Source of the DNA: Streptomyces sp. NBC_01408
Lineage (GTDB): Bacteria > Actinomycetota > Actinomycetes > Streptomycetales > Streptomycetaceae
Direction of reading: 5' to 3'
Length of the DNA: 64,000 nucleotides
NCBI RefSeq assembly: GCF_026340255.1
Contig: NZ_JAPEPJ010000001.1
Span: forward strand, 1,729,001 to 1,793,000
The notes under the pieces are model-generated. The model saw only the letters and a program-made list of their open reading frames with translations, did not search any database and had not been told where the DNA came from. Positions 18,956 to 27,162 of this stretch are shown here, piece after piece; position 1 is the first letter of the stretch, and each line of letters opens with the position of its first letter. The translations under genes and the position numbers were made by a program.

Positions 18956-20460
18956 CAGATCTCCTCCAGGATGTCCAGCAGCTGAAGTTCCAGTTGGCTC
19001 ATCCGGTCGAACTGATCGGTCAGTTCGAGCTTGAGCTGCTCGATCCGGCTCCGTGTGTCCTCTGTGGCACCCGGTGGCTCCACGGCGTACGAAGTCGGCA
19101 TCAGGCTGTACTCGCGGTCAGCGATCTCCTTGGTGGAACAGCTTTGGGACCAGCCAGCGGCGTCGTTGTAGGGCGTGGCCGCGGCACCGTTCTCGGGGAG
19201 GCCACGCCAGGCCGCGAGGGTGGTCAGGATCGATGCCGTGTTCTTGTCGCCGAGCCTCCGTGCTCTCGACTCCGGGACCGGTTCGAAGGCTCGCCGCGCG
19301 TTGATGAAGAGCACCTGTCGGCGGCGGTCCAGGACACCCCAGCCGGGGCGCGCGCTCTTGTCCCTGTTGAGGACCCACAGACAGGCGGTGGCTTTGGAGT
19401 GACCGAACACGCGAGGCGGCAAGGCGATCACGCATTCGACGACATCGTCACGCAGGAGGCGCTCCCGAAGCCTTCGGGAGAGAGGCAGTCGACTGTTGGC
19501 CACGTTGTCGGCCATCAGGAAGGCAGCACGTCCGGCCGGAGCCAGCGCGTGCGCGATGTGCTGAATCCACGCGGAGTTGGCGGATCCGGGGGACGGCGGT
19601 TCTTCCGGCCATCGGGGATCGACGGGGACCGGGGGCGCCAGCCGGCGGGCGCTCCGCTCCTTCTTGTCCTCCGGCACCCAGTCACGCTGGTTGAAGGGGA
19701 GGTTGGCCAGGATGATGTCGTGGGGCTCGAGTTCGGGCTCTGCGAGGCTGTCCCCGGGCGGGAAGACGTGGGCGGTGATCCCCCGTACGGCGAGGTTCAT
19801 GCGGGCCACCTGCGAGGTGTGGGCGTGCTGCTCCTTTCCTTGCAAGGACATGGTCGGGTCCAGCTCAACTCGGTCGCGGACATAGCGGTGACTCTCGACG
19901 AGAAGTCCCCCTGAACCACAGACCGGATCCAGCACCCTGTGCCCGTCGCGGGGGACGGCCGCACCGACCATGAGGCGTGTCATGTCCTGCGGCGTGAAGT
20001 AGTGGCTGCCCTCTGCCTGGTCCACCGAGAGGTCTCGCAGGCACTGATCGAGTAGTGGCCCGACCCGCTGGGTGGAGCCGATGATCTGGACGAGCGCGTG
20101 CAGTGTTCCTTCGGAACCTTGGGGCGGAGCGGGCATCAGGCTCCTGGTGCCCGTATCGACACCCTGTACGTCGGGCGCGGGAAGCCAGTGGGCCAGACAC
20201 TTGCTCACGGCAGCGCGGATTCCCGAATCGTGCCCTGCAGGCTGACTCAGCAACCACGACCAGGTCGGCACGCTGGTGCCGGGAGCGGCGTGTGCCCTCC
20301 GGCTCAGGTAGAGCAGTCCGAGGACGAGGCGAGTCGCGTCGGAGGCGTTCATCAGCCGCGAGAGGTGCGTGCGGTGTCGACGCACCTTCACGAGCACCTC
20401 GCGGAGCGAGGAGGGGTCCTCGGCCTGGACGCGCCCTCGCAGGGCACCCGTGTCGCTCAT
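18955..20460 (-). CDS. N6-adenine DNA methylase, HsdM-like
   Basis: 501 residues. Helical N-terminal region (1-130) typical of HsdM; then YFTPQDMTRLMVG, the SAM-binding motif I DPVCGSGGLL, and motif IV ANLPFN. Most members have NPPF/Y at motif IV; here Leu replaces the first Pro. Later parts include AFLMADNVANSRLPLSRRLRERLL and VIALPPRVFGHSKATACLWVL, also family-typical. The C-terminus is a coiled-coil tail (RIEQLKLELTDQFDRMSQLELQLLDIL). It should methylate adenine in cooperation with the S-like subunit. ATG 20460 overlaps the stop of the small membrane protein gene (ATGA), so an open frame further upstream is rejected. Confidence 0.82.
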   Translation of the reverse strand: MSDTGALRGRVQAEDPSSLREVLVKVRRHRTHLSRLMNASDATRLVLGLLYLSRRAHAAPGTSVPTWSWLLSQPAGHDSGIRAAVSKCLAHWLPAPDVQGVDTGTRSLMPAPPQGSEGTLHALVQIIGSTQRVGPLLDQCLRDLSVDQAEGSHYFTPQDMTRLMVGAAVPRDGHRVLDPVCGSGGLLVESHRYVRDRVELDPTMSLQGKEQHAHTSQVARMNLAVRGITAHVFPPGDSLAEPELEPHDIILANLPFNQRDWVPEDKKERSARRLAPPVPVDPRWPEEPPSPGSANSAWIQHIAHALAPAGRAAFLMADNVANSRLPLSRRLRERLLRDDVVECVIALPPRVFGHSKATACLWVLNRDKSARPGWGVLDRRRQVLFINARRAFEPVPESRARRLGDKNTASILTTLAAWRGLPENGAAATPYNDAAGWSQSCSTKEIADREYSLMPTSYAVEPPGATEDTRSRIEQLKLELTDQFDRMSQLELQLLDILEEI

Positions 20461-20648
20461 GCGCCCACCACACCCAGGGCGCCCATGACCACGATGAGGA
20501 GCGACAGAGAGCTGGCGAAGGTCACTGCCCCGGTTTTGAAGGCCGTCGAGCGACGCCCTCCCGAGACGAGGGTCACCAAGCTGCCGGCCTGAGCGGCGAC
20601 AAGCGCCACGAGGATCGCGATGATCACGTACATCAACTTCAACTGCAT
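20457..20648 (-). CDS. 63-residue two-helix membrane protein coupled to the methylase
   Basis: 63 residues with two hydrophobic helices: LMYVIIAILVALVAAQA and VTFASSLSLLIVVMGALGVVG. They are separated by a short basic loop containing GGRRSTAFK. It is the first gene of the methylase/S-like operon; its stop overlaps the methylase start (ATGA), and AAGGAA lies upstream of its ATG. No family recognised. Small membrane proteins coupled to DNA-modifying enzymes occur in some phage-defence operons, but the role here is unknown. Confidence 0.62.
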   Translation of the reverse strand: MQLKLMYVIIAILVALVAAQAGSLVTLVSGGRRSTAFKTGAVTFASSLSLLIVVMGALGVVGA

Positions 20649-20751
20649 GTGGTTCCTTCCTGATGCCAGGGCGATCGTCCCTATGGGCGAGTGAGCCGGT
20701 GATCCCCGGCTTCAGGAGGGACAGTAGAAGACGTGGGCCTCGCGCCGGTGG

Positions 20752-20826
20752 GTGCACGCCGTTTGGGATTTCCTATACGCGCGCCCGGAGTTCAAGCCCT
20801 TGCGGCGAGTGCACGCCGTTTGGGAT
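20752..20826 (-). promoter_or_regulatory. 18-bp direct repeats upstream of the methylase operon
   Basis: GTGCACGCCGTTTGGGAT occurs at 20752-20769 and again at 20809-20826, identical at all 18 positions, 57 bp apart from start to start. The interval contains TATAGG on the minus strand (20772-20777), a possible -10. The position, 104-178 nt before the 20648 start, suggests a paired operator of a controlled promoter. Only two copies exist, so this is not a CRISPR. Confidence 0.55.
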
Positions 20827-21673
20827 ACAAGGCAGGCGCGTCGGCGAGAGGGCCCGTTCGGGCATCCGCCTCACACCCCGAATAGCTGGGTGAACAGGGC
20901 TTGACCCAGCCGACCTTCCAGCCGGTGAAGGAGTAGGTCTTGCCGGCCGAGGAGATGGTGACGGTGCGCTCGCGCATGCCGGGGAGGCCCGCCAGGGGGG
21001 TGTGGGAGCCCTCGAAGACCAGGTGCTCGTACACCTCGTCCGTGACGACCAGGAGGTCGCGCTCGACCGCCAGCTCGGCCACGGCGGCCAGCTCGGCCGG
21101 GGTGAGGACGGTGCCCGTCGGGTTGTGCGGGGTGTTCAGCAGGAGCAGCCGGGTGCGCGGGGTGACCGCGGCGCGCAGTTCGTCCAGGTCGAGCACGAAG
21201 GCGCCGGCGTGCGGGCGCAGGGTGACGGGGACCCGTACGGCCCCGGCCATCGCGATGCAGGCCGCGTACGAGTCGTAGAACGGCTCCAGGGCGATGACCT
21301 CGTCACCCGGTTCCAGCAGGGCGAGGAGGGAGGCGGCGATGGCCTCCGTGGCACCCGCCGTGACCAGGACCTCCGTGTCGGGGTCGTAGGCCAGGCCGTA
21401 GAAGCGCCGCTGGTGCTCGGCGATCGCGGTGCGCAGCTCGGGGACGCCGGGGCCGGGCGGGTACTGGTTGCCGAGGCCCGTGAGGACCGCGCGGGAGGCC
21501 GCCTCGGCGATCTCGGCCGGGCCGTCGGTGTCGGGGAAGCCCTGGCCGAGGTTGATCGACCCGGTGCGGGCGGCCAGCGTCGACATCTCCGCGAAGATCG
21601 TGGTGCCGAAGGCCGCCAGCCGGCGGTTGAGGAAGGGGCGGTTGCTGCTCACGGGTGCGGTCACGGACGTCAT
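20792..21673 (-). pseudogene. 5' part of the disrupted resident aminotransferase
   Basis: From ATG 21673 the frame encodes the first ~256 residues of a fold-type I aminotransferase (INLGQGFPDTDGP, NTPHNPTG, VTDEVYEHLVF, SSAGKTYSFTGWKVGWV). Then at about 20904 it leaves the family: the copy at 16456 continues MADGPLVSAV, whereas here it reads KPCSPSYSGCEADA and stops at 20792. About 140 C-terminal residues, including the small domain, are missing, so the product cannot be an active enzyme. The lost last codons survive at 15421-15486. Confidence 0.85.
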
Positions 21674-21800
21674 CCTGCGGGGAACCTCTGGACTTGCTCA
21701 AGTGTGCTTTGGGCCGCGTGGCCTGCGGGCATCCCCCTGTCACGCGGGACGCGGGGATCCCGCTCCCCGGGAAGACCGGGGCGTGAGAAAGGGGGCGGAC

Positions 21801-22025
21801 ATGGAGTTCGTCTTCATCGTGATGGGGTTCTTGCTGCTCGTTTTCATCGGGGCCCTCCTGGCCCGTTCCTGGGGCGGCGGGTCGTCGTCCCGGTCCGGTC
21901 GGAGCGGGTGGTCGAGCGGCGGGTCGTCGAGCTCGTGCTCGGGCGGCTCGTCCTCCTGCGGGTCCTCCTCGTCCTGCGGAGGCGGGGGCGGAGGCGGAGG
22001 CGGGGGCTGCGGCGGTTCCAGCTGA
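21801..22025 (+). CDS. Small membrane-anchored Ser/Gly/Cys-rich protein
   Basis: 74 residues: one N-terminal membrane helix (EFVFIVMGFLLLVFIGALLA) followed by a 50-residue tail made almost only of Ser, Gly and four Cys, ending in a run of ten Gly and CGGSS. ATG 21801 is preceded by AAAGGGGG with a 6-nt gap. The tail recalls the Gly/Cys-rich ends of some actinobacterial TIGR04222-type membrane proteins, but here it is nearly the whole protein. The repetitive GGC/GGG DNA could also give chance open frames, so confidence is moderate. Function unknown. Confidence 0.55.
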   Translation: MEFVFIVMGFLLLVFIGALLARSWGGGSSSRSGRSGWSSGGSSSSCSGGSSSCGSSSSCGGGGGGGGGGCGGSS

Positions 22026-22348
22026 CACGGGGCAGCGTGGCACCGTGCGGAAGGGGGGCGTCCGGCGGTGTAACTTCCGTCGGGCGTCCTCTCGTTCGCC
22101 CATGCACCACGACGCGCGGGGCGCAACTCGTTGAACACGTGAACTGAGTTCCCCCCGGGGGGATGTAAACCCCTTCAAGTTGGGTAAAAACGCTGTGAGT
22201 GCCGTGCCTTTCATGATTCCCTCGGTTGAGTAGACCAGTCCTCGGACCTCCCGGGACTTCCTGTGGACCCGTGCCGGTGTCCCCCCACCCGTTGACTACC
22301 GCTGGCGGGCCCCGGCCCATCTCCCTCGCGCGTTTGCGGAGCCGACTC
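22026..22348. other. Gene-poor interval
   Basis: No gene is supported in these 323 nt. It holds a palindrome CCCCCCGGGGGG at 22151-22162 and then a locally AT-richer stretch around 22164-22196 with TTCAAG and GTAAAAACG, a likely promoter area for the gene at 22349. Nothing else recognised. Confidence 0.5.
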
Positions 22349-22897
22349 ATGCTCACGACCCTCCAGACCACCTACACCGACACGCGTGCCGCCGACCTCG
22401 CCTGGGCTCTGGGGCGGGACCGGCTGCCCGCCCTGGCCGTACTGAACCTCGAACTGGTGGGCGCCAAGGTGGAGTTGCGCCTGCTCGGAGCCTCACACCA
22501 GGTACTCCTGGAGGAGGGCGAGGTGCTCTGCTCGGAGACGGTCGCCTGCATGCCCGGCAGCAGTACGCCACTGCCCCTCGGCGTGGCCAAGCGGGTGGGT
22601 GACTGGGAGTACGAGTTCGCCGCGCGGGTCGAGAACCTGTCCCGCGGCTCCTTCGCGGGGAGGGCGCAGGAACTGCTCGCACTGGTTGCGGACCACCCGA
22701 ACGGACTAGCGGGCACCTTCCCGGGCAGCCCGCACGCCTTCACCGCCATGCTGGCCCAGCGCTACGAGGGCCAGGTGCGCTGGCGGACCTGGCACGCGTA
22801 TCCGCAGGAGGGCCAGCTCGTGGCCACCAGGACGCGGGTCGGGGCACGGACGGGCGCCACCGCCGCGGCGGCCGCGGAGTCCCCCGCACTGCTGTGA
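22349..22897 (+). CDS. DUF2617-type protein
   Basis: 182 residues beginning MLTTLQTTYTDTRAADLAWALGRD; the central part (ALAVLNLELVGAKVELRLLGASHQVLL and VACMPGSSTPLPLGVAKRV) and the later segment NGLAGTFPGSPHAFTAMLAQ are those of the DUF2617 family as I remember it from Streptomyces, where it precedes a membrane aminopropyltransferase gene as here. GGAG at 22337-22340 precedes the ATG. Biochemical role unknown; an accessory role to the downstream polyamine-synthase-like enzyme is an inference from synteny. Confidence 0.75.
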   Translation: MLTTLQTTYTDTRAADLAWALGRDRLPALAVLNLELVGAKVELRLLGASHQVLLEEGEVLCSETVACMPGSSTPLPLGVAKRVGDWEYEFAARVENLSRGSFAGRAQELLALVADHPNGLAGTFPGSPHAFTAMLAQRYEGQVRWRTWHAYPQEGQLVATRTRVGARTGATAAAAAESPALL

Positions 22898-23031
22898 ACC
22901 GGCCCGGCCGGACCCGGGGCGCCCCGGGCGCGGACACTGCCTCCCGGTTACGCCAACTGGCTGGAACAGTGCGCCACTTGCACCCATGTGGGTGACCGGG
23001 TGGAAGTGGGCGGTGACGTACGGTTCGCTTC

Positions 23032-24675
23032 ATGATCGACCGTTCCGTCCCGCGCCGGGTACTCCCGGCTCCGGAGCCGACGGGGAGGGCGGCCGCCCCG
23101 GCCGCCCTCCCCGTGCAACCCCGGACCGGCCGGCTCCTCGTCCTGGCCACCGTGTTCGTCTGCGCCGCCTGCGGGCTGGTGTACGAACTGGAGCTGCTCG
23201 CCCTGGGCTCCTACCTCATCGGCGATTCCGTCACCCAGGCGTCGGTCGTGCTGTCCGTCATGGTCTTCGCCATGGGCGTCGGCTCCCTGCTCGCCAAACG
23301 CCTGCGCAAACGCCCAGCCTTCGGCTTCGGCATGATCGAGGCCGGGCTCGCCCTGCTCGGCGGGCTCTCCGCCACGGCGCTGTACGCGAGCTTCGCCTGG
23401 CTGGGGGAGTCCCGGCCCGCGCTCGTCGCCTTCTCCTTCGCCATCGGGGTGCTCATCGGCGCGGAGATCCCGCTGCTGATGGTCCTCATCCAGCGCATCC
23501 GCAGACAGGACGCGGGCGGGGCAGTCGCCGACCTGTTCGCGGCGGACTACGTCGGCGCCCTGGTCGGCGGCCTCGCCTTCCCGTTCCTGCTGCTCCCGAT
23601 GCTCGGCCAGCTCACCGGCGCCATGTTCACCGGCACCGTCAACGCGGCCGTCGGCGGCGGACTGGTGCTGTGGCTGTTCCGCCGGGACCTGACCTGCCGC
23701 TGCCGCTGGCTGCTGATCGCCGCGAACGTGACCGTCCTGGCGGTGCTCGCCTCCGCCACCGTCCTCGCCGACGACTTCGAACGGGTCGCCCGGCGCGCCG
23801 TGTACGGCGGGGAGGTACGGGTCGCCGTCCAGACCGGGGTGCAGGAGCTGGTGATCACCGGCCCCCGCACCGGCTCCCCGCGCTCCCTCGACCTGTACCT
23901 CGACGGGCGGCTGCGGGTCAGCGGGTACGACGAGTACCGCTACCACGAGGCCCTCGTCCACCCCGCGATGACCGGCCCGCACAGCCGGGTCCTGGTCCTC
24001 GGCGGCGGCGACGGGCTCGCCGCCCGCGAGGTGCTGCGCTACCCCGACGTCGCCTCCGTCACCGTCGTCGAGCTCGACCCTGGCGTGGTCCGCCTCGCGC
24101 GCACCGACCCGATGCTCTCCGCGCTCAACGCCGGGGCGTACGAGGACCCGCGCCTCGCCGTCGTTACCCAGGACGCCTTCCGCTGGCTGCGCGGCCCGGC
24201 CGCGCGGGACGGCTTCGACGTCATCCTCTCCGACCTCCCCGACCCGGGCATCACCCCCAGCACCAAGCTGTACTCGCAGGAGTTCTACGGGCTCGCCGCG
24301 CGGGCCCTGCGCCCCGGCGGCCGGATCGCCGTGCACGCCGGGCCGCTGGCCACGCGCCCGCGGACGTACTGGACGGTGGACTCCACCCTGCGCGCCGCGG
24401 GCCTGCTGACCGCCCCCTACAGCGCGGGCGGCCGGCTCTCCGGCTTCGCCGCCGGACCCGACCGCACCCCGTTCGGCGCGGCCGCCGCACCGCCCCAGGA
24501 CTGGGGCCTCGTACTGGCCGCCCGCGACCAGGTCCCCCAGCTGCGCGTGGACCGCGACACCCCCGCCCCGAACTCGCTGTCGACCCGCTCCCTGGAGGAC
24601 GCCGCACGGGACACGGAACGGACCCGGCTGCCCGGACTGCCACCGTCGACCCTGCCGCACCCGAGGTATTCCTGA
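23032..24675 (+). CDS. Membrane-bound polyamine aminopropyltransferase (spermidine synthase-like)
   Basis: 547 residues. The first ~240 residues form about seven membrane helices. The rest is the spermidine synthase domain with [26 protein letters not shown], the SAM-type nucleotide motif [26 protein letters not shown], and [10 protein letters not shown] with the catalytic-region Asp. Such enzymes use decarboxylated SAM to add aminopropyl groups to amines, here presumably at the membrane face. The start ATG lies 7 nt after TACGGT with no ribosome-binding site, so a leaderless transcript is likely. The C-terminal ~60 residues are Pro-rich. Confidence 0.88.
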   Translation: MIDRSVPRRVLPAPEPTGRAAAPAALPVQPRTGRLLVLATVFVCAACGLVYELELLALGSYLIGDSVTQASVVLSVMVFAMGVGSLLAKRLRKRPAFGFGMIEAGLALLGGLSATALYASFAWLGESRPALVAFSFAIGVLIGAEIPLLMVLIQRIRRQDAGGAVADLFAADYVGALVGGLAFPFLLLPMLGQLTGAMFTGTVNAAVGGGLVLWLFRRDLTCRCRWLLIAANVTVLAVLASATVLADDFERVARRAVYGGEVRVAVQTGVQELVITGPRTGSPRSLDLYLDGRLRVSGYDEYRYHEALVHPAMTGPHSRVLVLGGGDGLAAREVLRYPDVASVTVVELDPGVVRLARTDPMLSALNAGAYEDPRLAVVTQDAFRWLRGPAARDGFDVILSDLPDPGITPSTKLYSQEFYGLAARALRPGGRIAVHAGPLATRPRTYWTVDSTLRAAGLLTAPYSAGGRLSGFAAGPDRTPFGAAAAPPQDWGLVLAARDQVPQLRVDRDTPAPNSLSTRSLEDAARDTERTRLPGLPPSTLPHPRYS

Positions 24676-24731
24676 CCGGTGTCGGCGCCGGACCGGAGAC
24701 GGGAGGGGGTCTCCTCGGTAGGCTCGACCAC

Positions 24732-25586
24732 ATGGAGCATCAGGTGTTCGTTCCGGTACCGGCCGACGACCTCCGCGCCGTGCTGCGCGATCCCGCCCGG
24801 GTGGCCCGCTGTGTGCCCGGGCTCCAGCAGGACGCCGATACCGGTTCCGGGCCTCTCGCGGGCCGGCTGAAGGTCAGGGTCGACGGGCACACCGTGACCT
24901 ACCGGGGTGCCCTGTCCCTGACCGAGCGGGACCCCGGCCACTTCGCCGTCGAGGGCGAGGGCACGGAGGTGCGGGGCAACGGGGCCGTCAAACTCTCCCT
25001 CACGCTGCGGCTGACCCCGGTGGAGGGCGGCACCCGGCTGGACCTCACGGGCGGCGGCGAGGCCGACGGGCGCGCCGCCGCCTTCACCCCGCAGGCCACC
25101 GCCACCGCCGTGCGGCGGCTGCTGGACCGGGCCGCCGAACAGCTCGCCGCGGTGGCGGCCGCGGCCGCCGCGGCCGAGGCGGCCGGGCCCGAGGTGAGCG
25201 ACCCCGTGGCCGACGCCGAGGAGACGGAGGACGCGCGGGACACCGGGCGGGACGACTCCGGGGACGAGGTCACCGAGGTCTCCGCGTCCGTGTTCGACGC
25301 CGACGTGCCGCCGCCCTCCCTCGATCCCTTCCTGGAATCGGAGTTCACCGACCTCGGCGACCTCGGGGCCGTGCCGCCCCCGGCCGAGGCAGCCCACGCC
25401 CGCCGCACCATGATCGGCCGCAGCGCCGAGGAGGTGGACCACGCACCCCCGCGCGGCCGGTACGCCCCGGTCCCCGCGGCCGCCCCCACCGCCGCCGGCG
25501 ACAACCTGCGCTGGATCGCCCCGGCCGCCGCCCTCGTCGTGGCCTCGGCCGTCGTCCTGGGCAGGGCCCTGCGCCGGCGCCGCTGA
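24732..25586 (+). CDS. SRPBCC (CoxG-like) lipid-binding-fold protein with C-terminal membrane anchor
   Basis: 284 residues. Residues 1-150 match the SRPBCC/CoxG pattern: FVPVPADDLRAVLRDPARVARCVPGLQ, LKVRVDGHTVTYRGALSL, and the closing helix TAVRRLLDRAAEQLAAV. An acidic, disordered middle (EVSDPVADAEETEDA) follows, and a single C-terminal membrane helix (WIAPAAALVVASAVVLGRAL) ends in RRRR. CoxG-type proteins bind hydrophobic ligands or quinones and help carbon-monoxide-dehydrogenase-like enzymes; no such enzyme is nearby. ATG 24732 lies 7 nt after TAGGCT, leaderless type. Confidence 0.78.
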   Translation: MEHQVFVPVPADDLRAVLRDPARVARCVPGLQQDADTGSGPLAGRLKVRVDGHTVTYRGALSLTERDPGHFAVEGEGTEVRGNGAVKLSLTLRLTPVEGGTRLDLTGGGEADGRAAAFTPQATATAVRRLLDRAAEQLAAVAAAAAAAEAAGPEVSDPVADAEETEDARDTGRDDSGDEVTEVSASVFDADVPPPSLDPFLESEFTDLGDLGAVPPPAEAAHARRTMIGRSAEEVDHAPPRGRYAPVPAAAPTAAGDNLRWIAPAAALVVASAVVLGRALRRRR

Positions 25587-25613
25587 TCCGCGCTCAGCAC
25601 TAGGGTCGACCGT

Positions 25614-26402
25614 ATGACTACGCAACTGACCGCGGGCGGCGCCGAGGTGACCGTCGACCAGGAGAACGGCTGCCGGATCAGCAGTCTGCGCATCGACGGG
25701 ACGGAGCTGTTGCGCCAGGGCCCGAGGTACGGGACCTTCCCGATGGTGCCGTGGTGCGGGCGTACGGCGAACGGCCGGTTCTGGGACGGGGCGACCGAGC
25801 ACCAGATGCCGCTCAACCACCCGCCCCACGCCCTCCACGGCTTCGGCCGCGACGCGCCCTGGCGCCCGGCCGGCGCCACCGCGACCCAGGCGGTCTTCAC
25901 CTACGACCTCGTCGACCCGTGGCCGTACCCCGGCCGGGTGACCCAGGTCTTCGAGCTGGGCGAGGACGCGCTGACCCTGACCATGGGCATCGAGACGTAC
26001 GGGAACTCCTTCCCGGCCCAGGCGGGCTGGCACCCCTGGTTCCGGCGCAGCCTCCAGCCCGGCGGCGATGACGTGAAGGTCGCCTTCGACGCCGCCTGGC
26101 AGGAGGAGCGGGGCGAGGACCACATCCCCACCGGCCGCCGCGTCGAGCCCGTGGCGGGCCCGTGGGACGACTGCTTCGGCATGCCGGACGGCGTGGACGT
26201 CACCCTGACCTGGCCCGGCGCCCTGGAGCTGAGGCTCACCAGCCGATCCGAATGGGTGGTCGTCTACGACGAGGAACCCGAGGCCGTCTGCGTGGAGCCG
26301 CAGTCGGGTCCGCCGAACGGACTGAACAGCCTGCCGCGCCTGGTCACCCCGGTGGACCCGCTGGAGATCTCCAGCACCTGGACCTGGCGGCGGCTCGGGT
26401 AG
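25614..26402 (+). CDS. Aldose 1-epimerase family protein
   Basis: 262 residues with the galactose-mutarotase beta-sandwich pattern: GCRISSLRIDGTELL, MVPWCGRTANGRFWDG, the His-bearing HPPHALHGFGRD, QAGWHPWFRR and CVEPQSGPPNGLNSLP, where His near 81 and Glu near 230 would be the catalytic acid and base. It interconverts anomers of a sugar or sugar phosphate; the preference is unknown. The ATG lies 7 nt after TAGGGT with no ribosome-binding site. It is 27 nt after the SRPBCC gene and 30 nt before pyrE, each with its own leaderless-type promoter. Confidence 0.88.
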   Translation: MTTQLTAGGAEVTVDQENGCRISSLRIDGTELLRQGPRYGTFPMVPWCGRTANGRFWDGATEHQMPLNHPPHALHGFGRDAPWRPAGATATQAVFTYDLVDPWPYPGRVTQVFELGEDALTLTMGIETYGNSFPAQAGWHPWFRRSLQPGGDDVKVAFDAAWQEERGEDHIPTGRRVEPVAGPWDDCFGMPDGVDVTLTWPGALELRLTSRSEWVVVYDEEPEAVCVEPQSGPPNGLNSLPRLVTPVDPLEISSTWTWRRLG

Positions 26403-26432
26403 GGGCTCCTTGTCAGCCCTTAAGCTCGGGGC

Positions 26433-26972
26433 ATGAGTGACGTACGCGATGCGCTTCTGCAGCAGATCAAGGACAAGGCCGTCGTGCACGGCAAGGTGAT
26501 CCTCTCCTCCGGCCGGGAGGCCGACTACTACATCGACCTCCGCCGGATCACCCTCGACGGCGAGGCGGCCCCGCTGGTCGGCCAGGTCATGCTCGACCTC
26601 ACCGCCGACCTCGACTACGACTGCGTCGGCGGTCTGACCCTGGGCGCCGACCCGGTCGCCACCTCGATGCTGCACGCCTCCGCCGCGCGCGGTGAGCGCC
26701 TCGACGCCTTCGTCGTCCGCAAGGCGCAGAAGGCACACGGGATGCAGCGCCGGATCGAGGGCACCGACGTGCAGGGCAAGCGCTGCCTGGTCGTCGAGGA
26801 CACCTCGACCACCGGCGGGTCCCCGCTGACCGCCGTCGAGGCGGTCCGCGAGGCGGGCGGCGAGGTCGTCGCCGTCGCCACGATCGTGGACCGCGGCGCC
26901 GCCGACGCCATCGCCGAGGCGGGCCTGCCCTACCTCACCGGCTACCGCCTCGAGGACCTCGGCCTCTCCTAG
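26433..26972 (+). CDS. pyrE: Orotate phosphoribosyltransferase
   Basis: 179 residues, normal for the family. FILSSG-type loop ILSSGREADYYIDLRR, GLTLGADPVATS, the Lys-bearing loop VVRKAQKAHGMQRRIEG, and the PRPP-binding motif LVVEDTSTTGGSPL. It makes orotidine 5'-phosphate from orotate and PRPP in pyrimidine synthesis. The ATG is 6 nt after TAAGCT and lacks a ribosome-binding site, so the message is probably leaderless. Followed by a parS site and fba. Confidence 0.95.
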   Translation: MSDVRDALLQQIKDKAVVHGKVILSSGREADYYIDLRRITLDGEAAPLVGQVMLDLTADLDYDCVGGLTLGADPVATSMLHASAARGERLDAFVVRKAQKAHGMQRRIEGTDVQGKRCLVVEDTSTTGGSPLTAVEAVREAGGEVVAVATIVDRGAADAIAEAGLPYLTGYRLEDLGLS

Positions 26973-27000
26973 CCGGCCCTGACCTGGCCGTTTCCGGGAC

Positions 27001-27030
27001 GCCGGGATGTTTCACGTGAAACATCCCGGC
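27001..27030. other. parS chromosome-segregation site (core 27008-27023)
   Basis: TGTTTCACGTGAAACA at 27008-27023 is the perfect 16-bp ParB-binding parS palindrome. It is the centre of a larger perfect palindrome spanning 27001-27030 (arms begin GCCGGGATGTTTCAC), followed by a T-containing stretch, so it could also terminate pyrE transcription. Streptomyces chromosomes carry many parS sites clustered around oriC, so this window should be within a few hundred kb of the origin. Confidence 0.93.
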
Positions 27031-27162
27031 GCCTTCTTGTCTTAGTGGGTGACCGGTGGGGTGGAGTGTCGCGCGGAGTCTGGAAAGATAGGCGCGACGA
27101 TGACGTCGCCCCCAGGTCAGGGCCCGCAATAAGCACACTCCCCGCACATCCAAGGAGCGGAC

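Larger units (their letters stand above)
15487..20903. mobile_element. Accessory island of about 5.4 kb inserted in an aminotransferase gene
   Basis: The borders are where homology to the broken resident aminotransferase ends. Contents, left to right: toxin-antitoxin pair (+), a complete second aminotransferase (-), specificity-like subunit (-), DNA methylase (-), two-helix membrane protein (-), and an 18-bp direct repeat. No integrase or transposase is present. GC content and third-position bias look lower than in the flanks. The right border lies inside a 7-bp inverted repeat (GCTGGGT at 20885-20891, ACCCAGC at 20904-20910). The 16-bp sequence GTCCGCTTGCAGAAGG occurs both in the remnant (15466-15481) and in the island copy (16506-16521); it could be an attachment core or simple coding homology. 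Confidence 0.7.

Noticed and set aside
20752..20826. Repeats as a CRISPR array
   Set aside because: Only two units, 39-bp spacer once, no cas genes.
22948..26738. Long frames on the minus strand across the aminopropyltransferase, SRPBCC and epimerase genes
   Set aside because: Shadows of well-supported plus-strand genes; composition dominated by G, A, R, E, Q.
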